Shown here: positions 16,734-25,850 of the stretch, in pieces | Numbering within the stretch: position 1 is the stretch's first letter | How the letters are laid out: every line of letters starts with the position of its first letter | Source: Flavobacterium johnsoniae | GTDB taxonomy: Bacteria; Bacteroidota; Bacteroidia; Flavobacteriales; Flavobacteriaceae | Length of the DNA: 64,000 nt | Assembly: GCF_030388325.1 (NCBI RefSeq) | Contig: NZ_CP103794.1 | Coordinates: forward strand, 1,798,001 to 1,862,000 | Reading direction: 5' to 3' | Notes under the pieces: model-generated | The model's input: only the letters and a program-made list of their open reading frames with translations | Databases searched by the model: none | Told to the model about the DNA's origin: nothing | Made by a program: the position numbers and the translations under genes

Positions 16734-19406
16734 TTAAAATTGTTGTCCAATAATAAAGTGTGTTTCCCAACCATTAGGTTTTGTTTGTCCTGGAAGAGCG
16801 TCAAATCCGTAACCAAAGTCAATTCCTAATAATCCAAATGCAGGCATGAATACACGTAAACCAGCACCAGCAGAACGATTTAAGTCAAACGGGTTGTAAT
16901 CTTTAAAATTAGGATAAGATGAACCTGCTTCTAAGAATGTTAATGCATAAATAGAAGCCGATGCTTTTAAAGTAATTGGATAACGAAGCTCCATAGAGAA
17001 CTTGTTGTAAACAGTTGCTCCAATTGGATCTCCAGCTGCGTTCACAGGAGTCAAAGAGTTGTTTGGATAACCTCTCAACTGAATAGTCTCTCTACCATCC
17101 ATTGAGTACTGTGCCATACCATCACCTCCTAAATAAAAACGTTCAAAAGGAATTACACCCCTATCCTGATTATAAGCTCCTAAGAAACCAAATTCTGTAA
17201 GGGTTCTTAATACTAACTTACCGTATACTTTAGTATACCAATCTGCTTTAAATTTAACTTTATAATATTCTAACCAATTGTATTTCTTCTGATCGACTTT
17301 TGCAATATCTGTATCTGCACTTGAAAAATCTGATCCAACACTTACAGTTCCCGATTGACCATTTACTGTTTCAGTCTTGGTGTAATCACCTGGATTTATT
17401 GCCTGTCCGTCAATACCAGTTGTAGTTGTTGTTCCTGTATATTTTGTTTTATATTCTTTTTGGTTCTGCAAATCAGCATAATCAATTCCGTTAAACAATG
17501 AGTAAGGCGGAGTAACTTTAGCAGAAATACTGAATTCAGATCCGTAAGTAGGGAAAATTGGATTTACACCTTTATTACTTCTTGAAAGCCCAATAGTGTA
17601 TGCTAAGTTTCTAGATGCACCATTACCAAAAGTAAATAGACCTGTATTATAATTGTTCAAATCATAATGCTGATAACTTACAGATTGTGAAAGTACAAAA
17701 TAATCATCTGGAACAGTTAATCTTTTTGCTAAACCAACTTGTAATGTAAGAATGTTAAAACTTCTGGTTTTATCAACAGTTCTAGTGACGAAATTGTTTA
17801 GAAATTGCTTACTGTACGAAATTGATGAACTAAATTGGACTGGTTTTTTTCCTCCAAACCAAGGCTCTGAAAATGATAAACTATACGTTTGGAAATAGGT
17901 ACTACCTTGTAAACGAAGTGCTACTTTTTGCCCGTCTCCCATTGGTAAAGGTTTGTAGGCTTCTTTATCAAACATCTTTCTTGCGGAGAAGTTGTTAAAT
18001 GAAAGTCCTAATGTTCCAATGAAACCTCCACCGCCGTAACCTCCTTGGAGCTCTACTTGACTAGATCCTTTTTCTACTACGTTATATTCAATATCAACCG
18101 TTCCTGCCCCAGCATCAACATTTTTAAACTTAGGATCAATTGCCTCTGGATCAAAGAAACCTAATTGTCCAATCTCACGAATGGTTCTTACTAATTGTTC
18201 TTTGCTGTATTTTTCTCCTGGTTTTGTTCTTAATTCACGATAGATTACATGGTCATTTGTTTTGTCATTTCCAACAACAGTAATTTTGTTGAAATATGCA
18301 ATTGGCCCCTCTGTTACTCTAATTTCAAAATCGATAGTATCATTAACCGTTTTTACCTCCACAGCGTTAATGTTTGAGAACAAATAACCGTTGTTTTGAT
18401 ATAAGTTGGTAATGTCTTCTGCGTCTGGTTTTGACTTGTCTGCAATTCTTTTTTCTAATAAAACTCCGTTGTAAGTTTCTCCCTTTTTAATACCTAAATA
18501 ACGGCTCAAAAGTTGATCTGAATAAACGGTGTTTCCTAAGAACTTAATATTTCCGAAGTAGTATTTGTTTCCTTCTTCTACATTAATTTTGATAGCAAGA
18601 GTGTTTTTTTGCTTGTTGTATTTAACAGAATCGTAAATAATACGAGCATCACGATATCCTTTTTCCTTGTACGCTGCAATTACCTTTTCTAAATCGGTTT
18701 TGTATTTTTCTGGTATAAATTTCGAAGCTTTAAAAACACGAATGAAATTCTTTTGCTTAGTGTCTTTCATGGCCGCGCGTAACTGAGTGCCAGTTAGCTG
18801 TTTATTTCCAGTAAAATCAATACTGCTAATTTTAACTTTATCTCCTTTATCAATTCTCACAAGCATATTAACTTGGTGCCCATTGATGGTATCTGGAGTA
18901 TTAGTTATGGTAACTTTTGTGTTATAAAAACCTTCTTTTTTATATTTATTTTCAATGTAATTTTTTGTCGTAGTAATTAAATTTTCGTTAACAATCTTGT
19001 TCTTTGTCAGGTTGTTGTCTTTAATTAAGCCTTCTATTTTGCTCTTTTTAACACCAACGATTTTAACTTCGTTTAATTTTGGAAGCTCAACTATATCTAA
19101 GTCTAAATAGATACTGTCATTTTCTACCTTATTAACGTAAAAAGAGATTTCGTCAAAAAGTCCTAGTTTGCCTAATTTCTTAATTGCACTACTGATCTCT
19201 TCTCCAGGAACTGTAATTTCCTGACCTTTTTGCAGACCAGAAAAAGTTACAACCGTCTGCTCGTTAAAGCTTATTTTACCAACAACAGAAACTTTGGCTA
19301 GAATATATTTTTTCCCTTGATCAAAAGGAACTCTTTCTTGTGCTTTAATTTGTGAAAAACTACCCAAAAGTAAAAGGGTAAGGACTATTTGTATTTTTTT
19401 TTGCAA
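16734..19406 (-). CDS. bamA: Outer membrane protein assembly factor BamA
   Basis: The product of about 890 residues has a signal peptide (QKKIQIVLTLLLLGSFSQIKA), a series of POTRA domains (about 30-430) and a C-terminal Omp85 barrel with RGYP and the final GQQF strand. It inserts beta-barrels into the outer membrane. No ATG lies next to the signal peptide: TTG at 19406 or GTG at 19409, just after the uppS stop, is the likely start, while upstream ATG/TTG starts would read through uppS. A Thr/Gly-rich barrel insertion (about 690-740) may be a surface loop. It belongs to the DUF6089-uppS-bamA-ompH run. Confidence 0.94.
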   Translation of the reverse strand: MQKKIQIVLTLLLLGSFSQIKAQERVPFDQGKKYILAKVSVVGKISFNEQTVVTFSGLQKGQEITVPGEEISSAIKKLGKLGLFDEISFYVNKVENDSIYLDLDIVELPKLNEVKIVGVKKSKIEGLIKDNNLTKNKIVNENLITTTKNYIENKYKKEGFYNTKVTITNTPDTINGHQVNMLVRIDKGDKVKISSIDFTGNKQLTGTQLRAAMKDTKQKNFIRVFKASKFIPEKYKTDLEKVIAAYKEKGYRDARIIYDSVKYNKQKNTLAIKINVEEGNKYYFGNIKFLGNTVYSDQLLSRYLGIKKGETYNGVLLEKRIADKSKPDAEDITNLYQNNGYLFSNINAVEVKTVNDTIDFEIRVTEGPIAYFNKITVVGNDKTNDHVIYRELRTKPGEKYSKEQLVRTIREIGQLGFFDPEAIDPKFKNVDAGAGTVDIEYNVVEKGSSQVELQGGYGGGGFIGTLGLSFNNFSARKMFDKEAYKPLPMGDGQKVALRLQGSTYFQTYSLSFSEPWFGGKKPVQFSSSISYSKQFLNNFVTRTVDKTRSFNILTLQVGLAKRLTVPDDYFVLSQSVSYQHYDLNNYNTGLFTFGNGASRNLAYTIGLSRSNKGVNPIFPTYGSEFSISAKVTPPYSLFNGIDYADLQNQKEYKTKYTGTTTTTGIDGQAINPGDYTKTETVNGQSGTVSVGSDFSSADTDIAKVDQKKYNWLEYYKVKFKADWYTKVYGKLVLRTLTEFGFLGAYNQDRGVIPFERFYLGGDGMAQYSMDGRETIQLRGYPNNSLTPVNAAGDPIGATVYNKFSMELRYPITLKASASIYALTFLEAGSSYPNFKDYNPFDLNRSAGAGLRVFMPAFGLLGIDFGYGFDALPGQTKPNGWETHFIIGQQF

Positions 19407-19416
19407 CACTAAAAAA

Positions 19417-20157
19417 TTATTTAATTTGTTCACTGGTTTTTCCAAATCTACGTTCTCTTTTTTGATAACTAATAATAGCCTCATATAAATCTTGGTCTTT
19501 AAAGTCTGGCCACAAGACATTAGTAAAATATAATTCTGCGTAAGCTATCTGCCACAGCAAAAAATTACTTATTCTATGTTCTCCACTTGTTCGTATTAAT
19601 AAATCTACGTCTGGTAAATTTTGCGTGTAAAGATGCTCATTTATAATTGAATCGTCAATAGTGTCTATTGAAATTATATTATTTTTAACTTTATCGCTGA
19701 TGATTTTCACGGCATTTACTAATTCTTCTCGTGATCCGTAACTTAAAGCCAGTGTTAGTGTTAATCTCGTATTATTTTTGGTTTTTTCAATTACATCCAA
19801 AAGTTCTTTTTGAGCTGTTTTTGGCAATTTTTCAAGATTTCCAATTGCATTAAGTCTTATATTGTTTTCTTGAAGGGTAGTTAGTTCTTTTTTTAATGAA
19901 TTAATCAATATTTTCATCAATGCCTGAACTTCTAATTTAGGGCGATTCCAGTTTTCTGTAGAAAAAGCATATAGCGTTAAATATTCAATTCCGAGCTTTG
20001 CAGAGGTTTTGATTATTTCTTTTACAGATTTTGTTCCATTTTCATGGCCAAACGCACGCAAAAAGCCTTGCTGTTTTGCCCATCGTCCGTTACCGTCCAT
20101 AATAATGGCTAGGTGTTTAGGTAAGTTCGTGTGATCTATTGATTCTAGTAAATTCAT
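19417..20157 (-). CDS. uppS: Isoprenyl (undecaprenyl) diphosphate synthase
   Basis: The 246-residue protein has the cis-prenyltransferase signature AIIMDGNGRWAKQQG with catalytic Asp near 21, TLYAFSTENWNRP, and the C-terminal LIRTSGEHRISNFLLWQ. It makes the lipid carrier for peptidoglycan and polysaccharide. The ATG at 20157 lies 1 bp after the DUF6089 stop, a tight coupling; an upstream in-frame start would overlap that gene. The bamA start follows about 8-11 bp after its stop. Confidence 0.96.
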   Translation of the reverse strand: MNLLESIDHTNLPKHLAIIMDGNGRWAKQQGFLRAFGHENGTKSVKEIIKTSAKLGIEYLTLYAFSTENWNRPKLEVQALMKILINSLKKELTTLQENNIRLNAIGNLEKLPKTAQKELLDVIEKTKNNTRLTLTLALSYGSREELVNAVKIISDKVKNNIISIDTIDDSIINEHLYTQNLPDVDLLIRTSGEHRISNFLLWQIAYAELYFTNVLWPDFKDQDLYEAIISYQKRERRFGKTSEQIK

Positions 20158-20158
20158 T

Positions 20159-20851
20159 TTATTCTGCGCAATAGCAAGGTTTTTTTCCAAAGGTATACGT
20201 TAAGGTAAGACCCGAAAAAACGTACCAGTCATTGTTGTTTAGATTTCCAAATTTTAAAATATTCGTATTACTCGTCTTCGGATTGCTTCCGTCTATGTTA
20301 TCTGTAAAAGTATAACGTACTCCAGCTTCGGCTGCTAAAATAAGACGTGGCGTTATATTCGATTTTATACCTAATATAATAGGTATAGCAAAAGAATGCG
20401 TATTCTTTTGAGAATATATTACATCCGGAGCTGTGTCGAATCGATATAAATTATCGTAGAGAAAGAAACTTAATCCAGAGAATATATAAGGTGTTATTTT
20501 TGGATGATAATCGTGCAAGTTGAAATCAAAGAAATTAAATTCTAAACCAGCAGAAAGCTCTTTAATGTCATTATCAAAACGGTATCCTCTTTGGTTTCTT
20601 CCAGTTTCATCCGATTTAAAATCATTTCCGCTAACATTTGACTGTGTGTAAGAGAAGCGCCATGAGTGTCTCGGACTTCTATTCCATTTGTAAAGAACAC
20701 CAAAAGCTAGTTTTTCTGGGGCAATGTAAGTTGTTTTACCTACGTCACCAACAACGTTGCTTCCGCCAAGAAAAACACCTATCTCGTTAATCTGAGCGTT
20801 AAGTGTAATAAAGGGGAAAAAACATAACAATAAATTAAAAATTTTCTTCAT
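20159..20851 (-). CDS. DUF6089 family outer-membrane beta-barrel protein
   Basis: The 230-residue protein has a signal peptide (ending TLNAQ), the INEIGVFLGGSNVVGDVG start of DUF6089 and about eight amphipathic strands, ending LTLTYTFGKKPCYCAE. The family is fixed just upstream of uppS and bamA in Flavobacteriia, which suggests a role in outer-membrane assembly, though none is proven to my knowledge. It is the first gene of its transcript. Confidence 0.87.
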   Translation of the reverse strand: MKKIFNLLLCFFPFITLNAQINEIGVFLGGSNVVGDVGKTTYIAPEKLAFGVLYKWNRSPRHSWRFSYTQSNVSGNDFKSDETGRNQRGYRFDNDIKELSAGLEFNFFDFNLHDYHPKITPYIFSGLSFFLYDNLYRFDTAPDVIYSQKNTHSFAIPIILGIKSNITPRLILAAEAGVRYTFTDNIDGSNPKTSNTNILKFGNLNNNDWYVFSGLTLTYTFGKKPCYCAE

Positions 20852-20869
20852 TTAATTCAAAATTGCGTG

Positions 20870-20898
20870 CAAATATAATAATTATCAATACGAATCAA
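20870..20898 (-). promoter_or_regulatory. Promoter of the DUF6089-uppS-bamA-ompH operon
   Basis: On the minus strand TTG (20898-20896), 18 bp and TATATTTG (20877-20870) match the Bacteroidota TTG-N17-23-TAnnTTTG consensus. The leader to the DUF6089 ATG is about 18 nt. Confidence 0.65.
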
Positions 20899-21024
20899 AG
20901 TTCCTTTGGTTAAATGTGCTTTTTTTTCAATTTATAATATGATTTTGAGCCATTTAATGATGATTCACTACAAGCAGAACGAGAAAATGTGCTATTATCG
21001 TATAGTGGGTATTCAGAAAAGATT

Positions 21025-21909
21025 TTAATTTCTTTTATCCTCTCCCCAGAGCAATTTATTTCTTAAAGTTTTTAGGAAAGTTTCGCCTGGTATTTCGACC
21101 ATTTTAATTTTGTAATCGGTCTTTTTTATTTTTAAAATAGATTCGTTTTTTACCGAAGAAATTCTAGAGTCTAAAGAAACTAAATATTGATCTTCTCTTC
21201 CTGTTACACGCAAAGTAATTTCGGTGTCATCTGGAATAACAAGTGGTCTGGCAGTTAAATTATGCGGGGCAATAGGCGTAATTACAAGGCTTTTTACATC
21301 TGGAGTCAGAATAGGTCCGCCGCAACTTAAAGAATATCCTGTAGAACCAGTTGGCGTTGAGATAATTAGTCCATCTGCCCAATAAGAATTTAAATATTCA
21401 TTGTTTAAATAAGTCTCCACAGTAATCATCGAAGTTGTATCTTTTCTACTTACGGTAACTTCATTCATTGCAAAATTAAGTTCTTCAAAAGCATCATTTT
21501 TAGGATCAGCGGTTAATCCTAACAAGGTGCGTTCCGAAGTAGTGTAATTTTGATCAATAACATATTGAAGTAAAATGTCGATATTTTCCTTTTGAACTTT
21601 GGCAAGAAAACCCAGTCTTCCTGCATTAATACCTAACAAAGGAACGCCCGAATTACGAACAAAAGCTGCGGCTCTCAAAATAGTACCGTCGCCACCAATA
21701 CTAATAAGCATTTCGAAACTATTGTCTAAAGCAGAATTGGAAGGAAATGTTTTGTATTCTTTTTTTACCAGCTGCTTTTCATAAAGCATTTTCAGAAAGT
21801 TTTCTTCAATTACCATTTCTACATTATTGGAATTGAAAAACTTGAAAATGTCTTTTATAATAGGTTCTGTACTATTTTGATAATATTGTCCGTAAATGGC
21901 TATTTTCAT
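21025..21909 (-). CDS. nadK: NAD kinase
   Basis: The 294-residue protein has the NAD kinase GGDGT motif (ISIGGDGTILRAA), the NE motif in AMNEVTVSR and the Gly-rich region STPTGSTGYSLSCGGP. It phosphorylates NAD to NADP in the cytoplasm. The 173-bp gap before DUF6089, which has its own promoter, and the repeat array upstream (21918-22005) suggest that it may be transcribed separately or with the CBS gene. Confidence 0.96.
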   Translation of the reverse strand: MKIAIYGQYYQNSTEPIIKDIFKFFNSNNVEMVIEENFLKMLYEKQLVKKEYKTFPSNSALDNSFEMLISIGGDGTILRAAAFVRNSGVPLLGINAGRLGFLAKVQKENIDILLQYVIDQNYTTSERTLLGLTADPKNDAFEELNFAMNEVTVSRKDTTSMITVETYLNNEYLNSYWADGLIISTPTGSTGYSLSCGGPILTPDVKSLVITPIAPHNLTARPLVIPDDTEITLRVTGREDQYLVSLDSRISSVKNESILKIKKTDYKIKMVEIPGETFLKTLRNKLLWGEDKRN

Positions 21910-21917
21910 TAGTTTTA

Positions 21918-22005
21918 AATTAGATAATTTGTCAATGTGTCGATTAGATAATTGGAAATGCGAAAATTGTCTAATTAACTAATTTTCTCATTGGCACATT
22001 CATAA
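21918..22005. repeat. 8-bp-periodic degenerate word array between the CBS and nadK genes
   Basis: From 21918 the sequence reads as successive octamers AATTAGAT, AATTTGTC, AATGTGTC, GATTAGAT, AATTGGAA, then with a 1-bp phase slip AATGCGAA, AATTGTCT, AATTAACT, AATTTTCT, CATTGGCA, CATTCATA. Almost every unit starts xATT or AATG. It fills the gap down to the CBS stop at 22007. The last units are roughly the reverse complement of the first. Confidence 0.8.
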
Positions 22006-22006
22006 C

Positions 22007-22666
22007 TTATATATTAAGGTATTTGTCTAAATAATCTGAACGTTCTTTTAAACTATTAATATAGGTGTCTTCTTGATGTTCTGAAATAATTTCATATCCA
22101 TATCTTCTATAGGTCTGAATAATTTCATTTATTGCTCCTAGACCAATTTTTACAGTAATTTGAACATTTTCTGTATCTGCCTCAGACACGAAACACCCTA
22201 AAACCCTTCCATTATTACTTTCTACAATCTGATTTACTTCGCTCATAGAATAATCTAAAAGACCTTTTTGTACAATAATAATAGCTCCGGGTTCTTTTAA
22301 AAATGGAGTTTCCTGAAAAAACTTCATAATGTCTTCCATTTCATAGTAACCAACATAAAGGTTGTTTTCGTCAAGAACAGGAATTGTATTGGTGTGGTTT
22401 TTTGAGAAAACCTCCAAAACGTCTAGCCAAATCATAGATTTTCTGGCAAAAAAACGTTCTAAAGTATATTTGTAGTCAATCGCTTTTTTGTCGACATCAA
22501 ATGTTTCAACATCATCAGAAGAAATGCTTCCGATAAAAATCCCATCTTCTAAAATCGGAAAATGAGAAAAATTTACATCAATAAAAAAGTCTTGAATCGA
22601 TGCTATCGTTTCTTGACTATCAATCGCTCTGAAATCGTTTGTGATATAGTTCGTAATTTCTGTCAT
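22007..22666 (-). CDS. CBS-domain protein
   Basis: The 219-residue protein has two CBS-like segments (about 8-60 and 70-125, the second with IPVLDENNLYVGYYEMEDIM) and a C-terminal alpha/beta part with an ACT-like pattern (GAIIIVQKGLLDYSMSEVNQIVESNNGRVLG). Such proteins sense adenosine nucleotides, but the ligand here is not visible. It is the first gene of the minus-strand run with nadK and is encoded divergently from pdxJ. Confidence 0.88.
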   Translation of the reverse strand: MTEITNYITNDFRAIDSQETIASIQDFFIDVNFSHFPILEDGIFIGSISSDDVETFDVDKKAIDYKYTLERFFARKSMIWLDVLEVFSKNHTNTIPVLDENNLYVGYYEMEDIMKFFQETPFLKEPGAIIIVQKGLLDYSMSEVNQIVESNNGRVLGCFVSEADTENVQITVKIGLGAINEIIQTYRRYGYEIISEHQEDTYINSLKERSDYLDKYLNI

Positions 22667-22782
22667 AAATCAATTGAAGATATTTAGATGCAAAATAATC
22701 AAAAAATACCGAAAACCGCTCTGTTTTACTTTGTATTTTTGTCGTAACAAATATAAGTTACTAGAATTAATTATCTATTTAT

Positions 22783-23496
22783 ATGACAAAGTTAAGTGTA
22801 AATATCAATAAAATTGCAACCCTTAGAAATGCTAGAGGAGGAAATGTTCCTGATTTATTAAAAGTAGCTGCAGATATTCAGCGTTTTGGTGGGCAAGGAA
22901 TTACGATTCACCCGCGTCCAGACGAGCGCCATATTCGTTATCAGGATGCGCGAGATTTAAAATCGGTTGTTACAACAGAATATAATATTGAAGGAAATCC
23001 GCAGCATAATTTTATTGATTTGGTTTTAGAATGCAAGCCAGATCAAGTAACCTTGGTTCCAGATGCAATTGGTGCAATCACTTCTTCTGCTGGTTGGGAT
23101 ACGATTAAAAATCAAGAATATTTAACAGAAGTTATTCAGGAATTTCAAAGAAACGGAATCAGAACTTCAATTTTTGTTGATCCTGTTTTAGAAATGATCG
23201 AAGGTGCAAAAAAAACGGGAACAGACAGAATTGAGTTATATACTGAAGCTTTTGCGCAACAATATGATTTAGGAAACAAAAAAGGAATTGAACCTTATAC
23301 AAAAGCTGCCGAATTGGCAAATGAATTAGGTTTAGGAATAAACGCTGGACACGATTTAAGTTTGGATAATATTCAGTTTTTTAAACAAAATATTCCAGGA
23401 TTATTAGAAGTTTCGATTGGACACGCTCTAATTTCAGAGGCGCTTTATCTTGGTTTAGATAACGTTGTAAATATGTATTTGAATAAATTGAAGTAA
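22783..23496 (+). CDS. pdxJ: Pyridoxine 5'-phosphate synthase
   Basis: The 237-residue protein has the PdxJ features LSVNINKIATLRNARGG, ITIHPRPDERHI, SIFVDP and NAGHDLSLDN at their usual places. It condenses 1-deoxyxylulose 5-phosphate with 3-amino-2-oxopropyl phosphate to make vitamin B6. A TATTTTTG -7-like element lies at 22734-22741. A hairpin follows the gene. Confidence 0.96.
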   Translation: MTKLSVNINKIATLRNARGGNVPDLLKVAADIQRFGGQGITIHPRPDERHIRYQDARDLKSVVTTEYNIEGNPQHNFIDLVLECKPDQVTLVPDAIGAITSSAGWDTIKNQEYLTEVIQEFQRNGIRTSIFVDPVLEMIEGAKKTGTDRIELYTEAFAQQYDLGNKKGIEPYTKAAELANELGLGINAGHDLSLDNIQFFKQNIPGLLEVSIGHALISEALYLGLDNVVNMYLNKLK

Positions 23497-23508
23497 CAAT
23501 AAAGTTAA

Positions 23509-23551
23509 AACAATTATAACCTGATGCAATTGGGTTATAATTGTTTATTTT
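23509..23551 (+). terminator. Terminator of pdxJ
   Basis: AACAATTATAACC (23509-23521) pairs perfectly with GGTTATAATTGTT (23533-23545), followed by TATTTT. The TATTTTCG just after the stem (23546-23553) is one base off a -7 element and may serve the TonB receptor gene. Confidence 0.75.
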
Positions 23552-23575
23552 CGCACTTTTCTTATTAAAATTTAA

Positions 23576-25846
23576 GTGTCGAAATCTGCCATTATCTTTT
23601 TTTTATTGTGTTTTTCTAATATTTTTGCTCAGTCAGATGTAAGGATAACAGGAATTATAACATCTTCCGATAATCAAAAGCTCGCTAGAGCAAGTGTCTC
23701 TTTAGAGATTAATAAAAAACATTTTTATACAGTTGCTGATAGTTCAGGAAGTTTTTCTGAAGTCATACCTTCAGGAAATTTAGTAATTAGAATTACTCAT
23801 TCTGATTTTTTACCAAAAACACTTTACTGCAATGTTATAAAAGACACCTTAATTTCGATTTTTTTAGAAAAAGATGTTTCGGAATTAAAAGAGGTAATTG
23901 TTCCAAATGGTAAAAAAAGCGCTATAAAAACTTTATCCGCAGGAAAGCTTTCTCTTAATTTGAAAGAATTAAATGCTGTGCCAACAGTTTTAGGAACTAC
24001 AGATGTTATAAAATTACTGCAATTAATGCCTGGGGTTCAGAACTCAGGAGATGCAAATGGATATTTGTACGTTCGTGGAGGAGATCCAGGTCATAATGCA
24101 ATTCTTTATAATGAAGCGCCTATTTATGGGATGTCTCATTTGTTAGGAATCTTCCCTTTTTACAATACAGATCATATTAAAGATGTAGAATTTGATAAAT
24201 CGAGTTCCAATCCAAAATATGGTGGTCGTTTAAGTTCTACGACACTTTTGAATACCAATAAAAAAGTACCATCCGAATTTTCAATTCAAGGAAATGCTGG
24301 TGTTTTGGCTTCGCAATTGACTTTGGCAGTTCCTTTAAATGATAAGGCAGGATTCTATCTTTCTGGAAGAAAAACATATATCGACGAGGTTATGGGACCA
24401 ATGTTAAAATCGGGTTCAAACAATGATGTTCAAAATATGAAATATGGTTTTTCTGATGCTAATTTTACTTTTCTATTTCAGATTTCTAAAAATAATTTAC
24501 TTTCATTAAACGGCTTTGTGAGCGGAGACGAATTAAAAATAAAAGATGGAAATCTTGCACTGAAAACCGATTTAAAATGGAGTAATTTTACCGTTTCACC
24601 ATCTTTAAATACTGTTTTTTCTCCTAAAGTAAGTATGTCTAATTCTTTTTACTTTAGTCAATATTCGAATAAACTGAATATGGAACAGGCAACAATTCAA
24701 TTTGGAGTTTCTTCGTTTGTGAAAGATTTTGGTTTTACAAATTCTATAAAATTTTCAATAGGAAACATTCCGTTTGAGTCTGGATTGCAATATGTTTATC
24801 ATGATTTGCAACCTCAAAAAGTAAACGTAGAAAATCTGACAACGGCTGATAATTATTCGCAGAGAACAATTTCTGCAAATGAAGCTGCAATTTTTGTGAG
24901 TGCTAACCCTAAATTATTTGAAAAGATTACTGCAGATTTAGGACTTAGGATTAATTATTATAATGCAAAATCAGATTCTTATTTGCATTTTCAGCCTCGC
25001 ATGGTTTTGAACTATTATGCAAATGAAAATTATTCGTTTTATGTTTCTTATAACAGACAATATCAATATTTAAGTTTAATTACGACTTCAAGCGTTGGTA
25101 TTCCTACTGATTTCTGGATTGCAAGTTCTGATGGGATAAAGCCGCAATCTTCGAATGAATTTTCTATAGGTTCAAATCAAAATATTACTAGACAATTTTC
25201 TTCATCTTTTGGTGGCTTTTACCGTTCAATGAAAAATCTTCTTGAATATCCTTATGGAATAACTCAATTCAATGAAATTACCACTCTTAAAAATGATTTG
25301 TATGTTGGAGAAGGAAAAGCTTATGGATTTGAATTAATGTTGAAAAAAAACAGCGGAAAATTTAGCGGTTGGCTTAGTTATACTTTAAGCTGGTCTGATC
25401 GCAATTTTGACGAATTGAATGGCGGGAAAACTTATTTTGCAAAATATGACAGAAGACATAATCTTTCTGTAGTTGGAATGTATGATTTAAATGCCAAATG
25501 GAATTTTGGAATAACGCAGATATTTGGTTCCGGAAATAGATTTACAATGCCGACTTCTTGGTATTTTATAAATAATAATCCAGTCAAAGAATATTCAGGA
25601 TATAATAATGCGCAAATGCCAAACTATATTAGAACAGATCTTTCTGCAAATTACTATTTCGTGAAAACTTCCAAGAAAGAAAGCGCTTTGAATTTTTCAA
25701 TCTATAATACATTTAATATCTCAAATCCTATTTACGTAGTTTTAGATGTGGAAGTAAACGAAAACAAGGATAAAGTTGTTGTAAAACAAGAAGAGAAAGT
25801 ATTATACAGAATTCTTCCATCTGTAAGTTGGAGATTTAAATTTTAG
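23576..25846 (+). CDS. TonB-dependent outer-membrane receptor with carboxypeptidase-like N-terminal domain
   Basis: The 756-residue protein starts at a GTG with a signal peptide (SAIIFFLLCFSNIFAQ). A CarboxypepD_reg-like domain follows (about 22-100: ITGIITSSDNQKLARASVSL), then a plug (DVIKLLQLMPGVQNSGDANGYLYVRGG) and a C-terminal barrel ending LPSVSWRFKF. It should import a bound ligand using TonB energy. It is short for the family and lacks SusC features. The downstream DUF4249 lipoprotein, 4 bp away, is the usual partner of this receptor subgroup. The substrate is not evident. Confidence 0.92.
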   Translation: MSKSAIIFFLLCFSNIFAQSDVRITGIITSSDNQKLARASVSLEINKKHFYTVADSSGSFSEVIPSGNLVIRITHSDFLPKTLYCNVIKDTLISIFLEKDVSELKEVIVPNGKKSAIKTLSAGKLSLNLKELNAVPTVLGTTDVIKLLQLMPGVQNSGDANGYLYVRGGDPGHNAILYNEAPIYGMSHLLGIFPFYNTDHIKDVEFDKSSSNPKYGGRLSSTTLLNTNKKVPSEFSIQGNAGVLASQLTLAVPLNDKAGFYLSGRKTYIDEVMGPMLKSGSNNDVQNMKYGFSDANFTFLFQISKNNLLSLNGFVSGDELKIKDGNLALKTDLKWSNFTVSPSLNTVFSPKVSMSNSFYFSQYSNKLNMEQATIQFGVSSFVKDFGFTNSIKFSIGNIPFESGLQYVYHDLQPQKVNVENLTTADNYSQRTISANEAAIFVSANPKLFEKITADLGLRINYYNAKSDSYLHFQPRMVLNYYANENYSFYVSYNRQYQYLSLITTSSVGIPTDFWIASSDGIKPQSSNEFSIGSNQNITRQFSSSFGGFYRSMKNLLEYPYGITQFNEITTLKNDLYVGEGKAYGFELMLKKNSGKFSGWLSYTLSWSDRNFDELNGGKTYFAKYDRRHNLSVVGMYDLNAKWNFGITQIFGSGNRFTMPTSWYFINNNPVKEYSGYNNAQMPNYIRTDLSANYYFVKTSKKESALNFSIYNTFNISNPIYVVLDVEVNENKDKVVVKQEEKVLYRILPSVSWRFKF

Positions 25847-25850
25847 AAAG

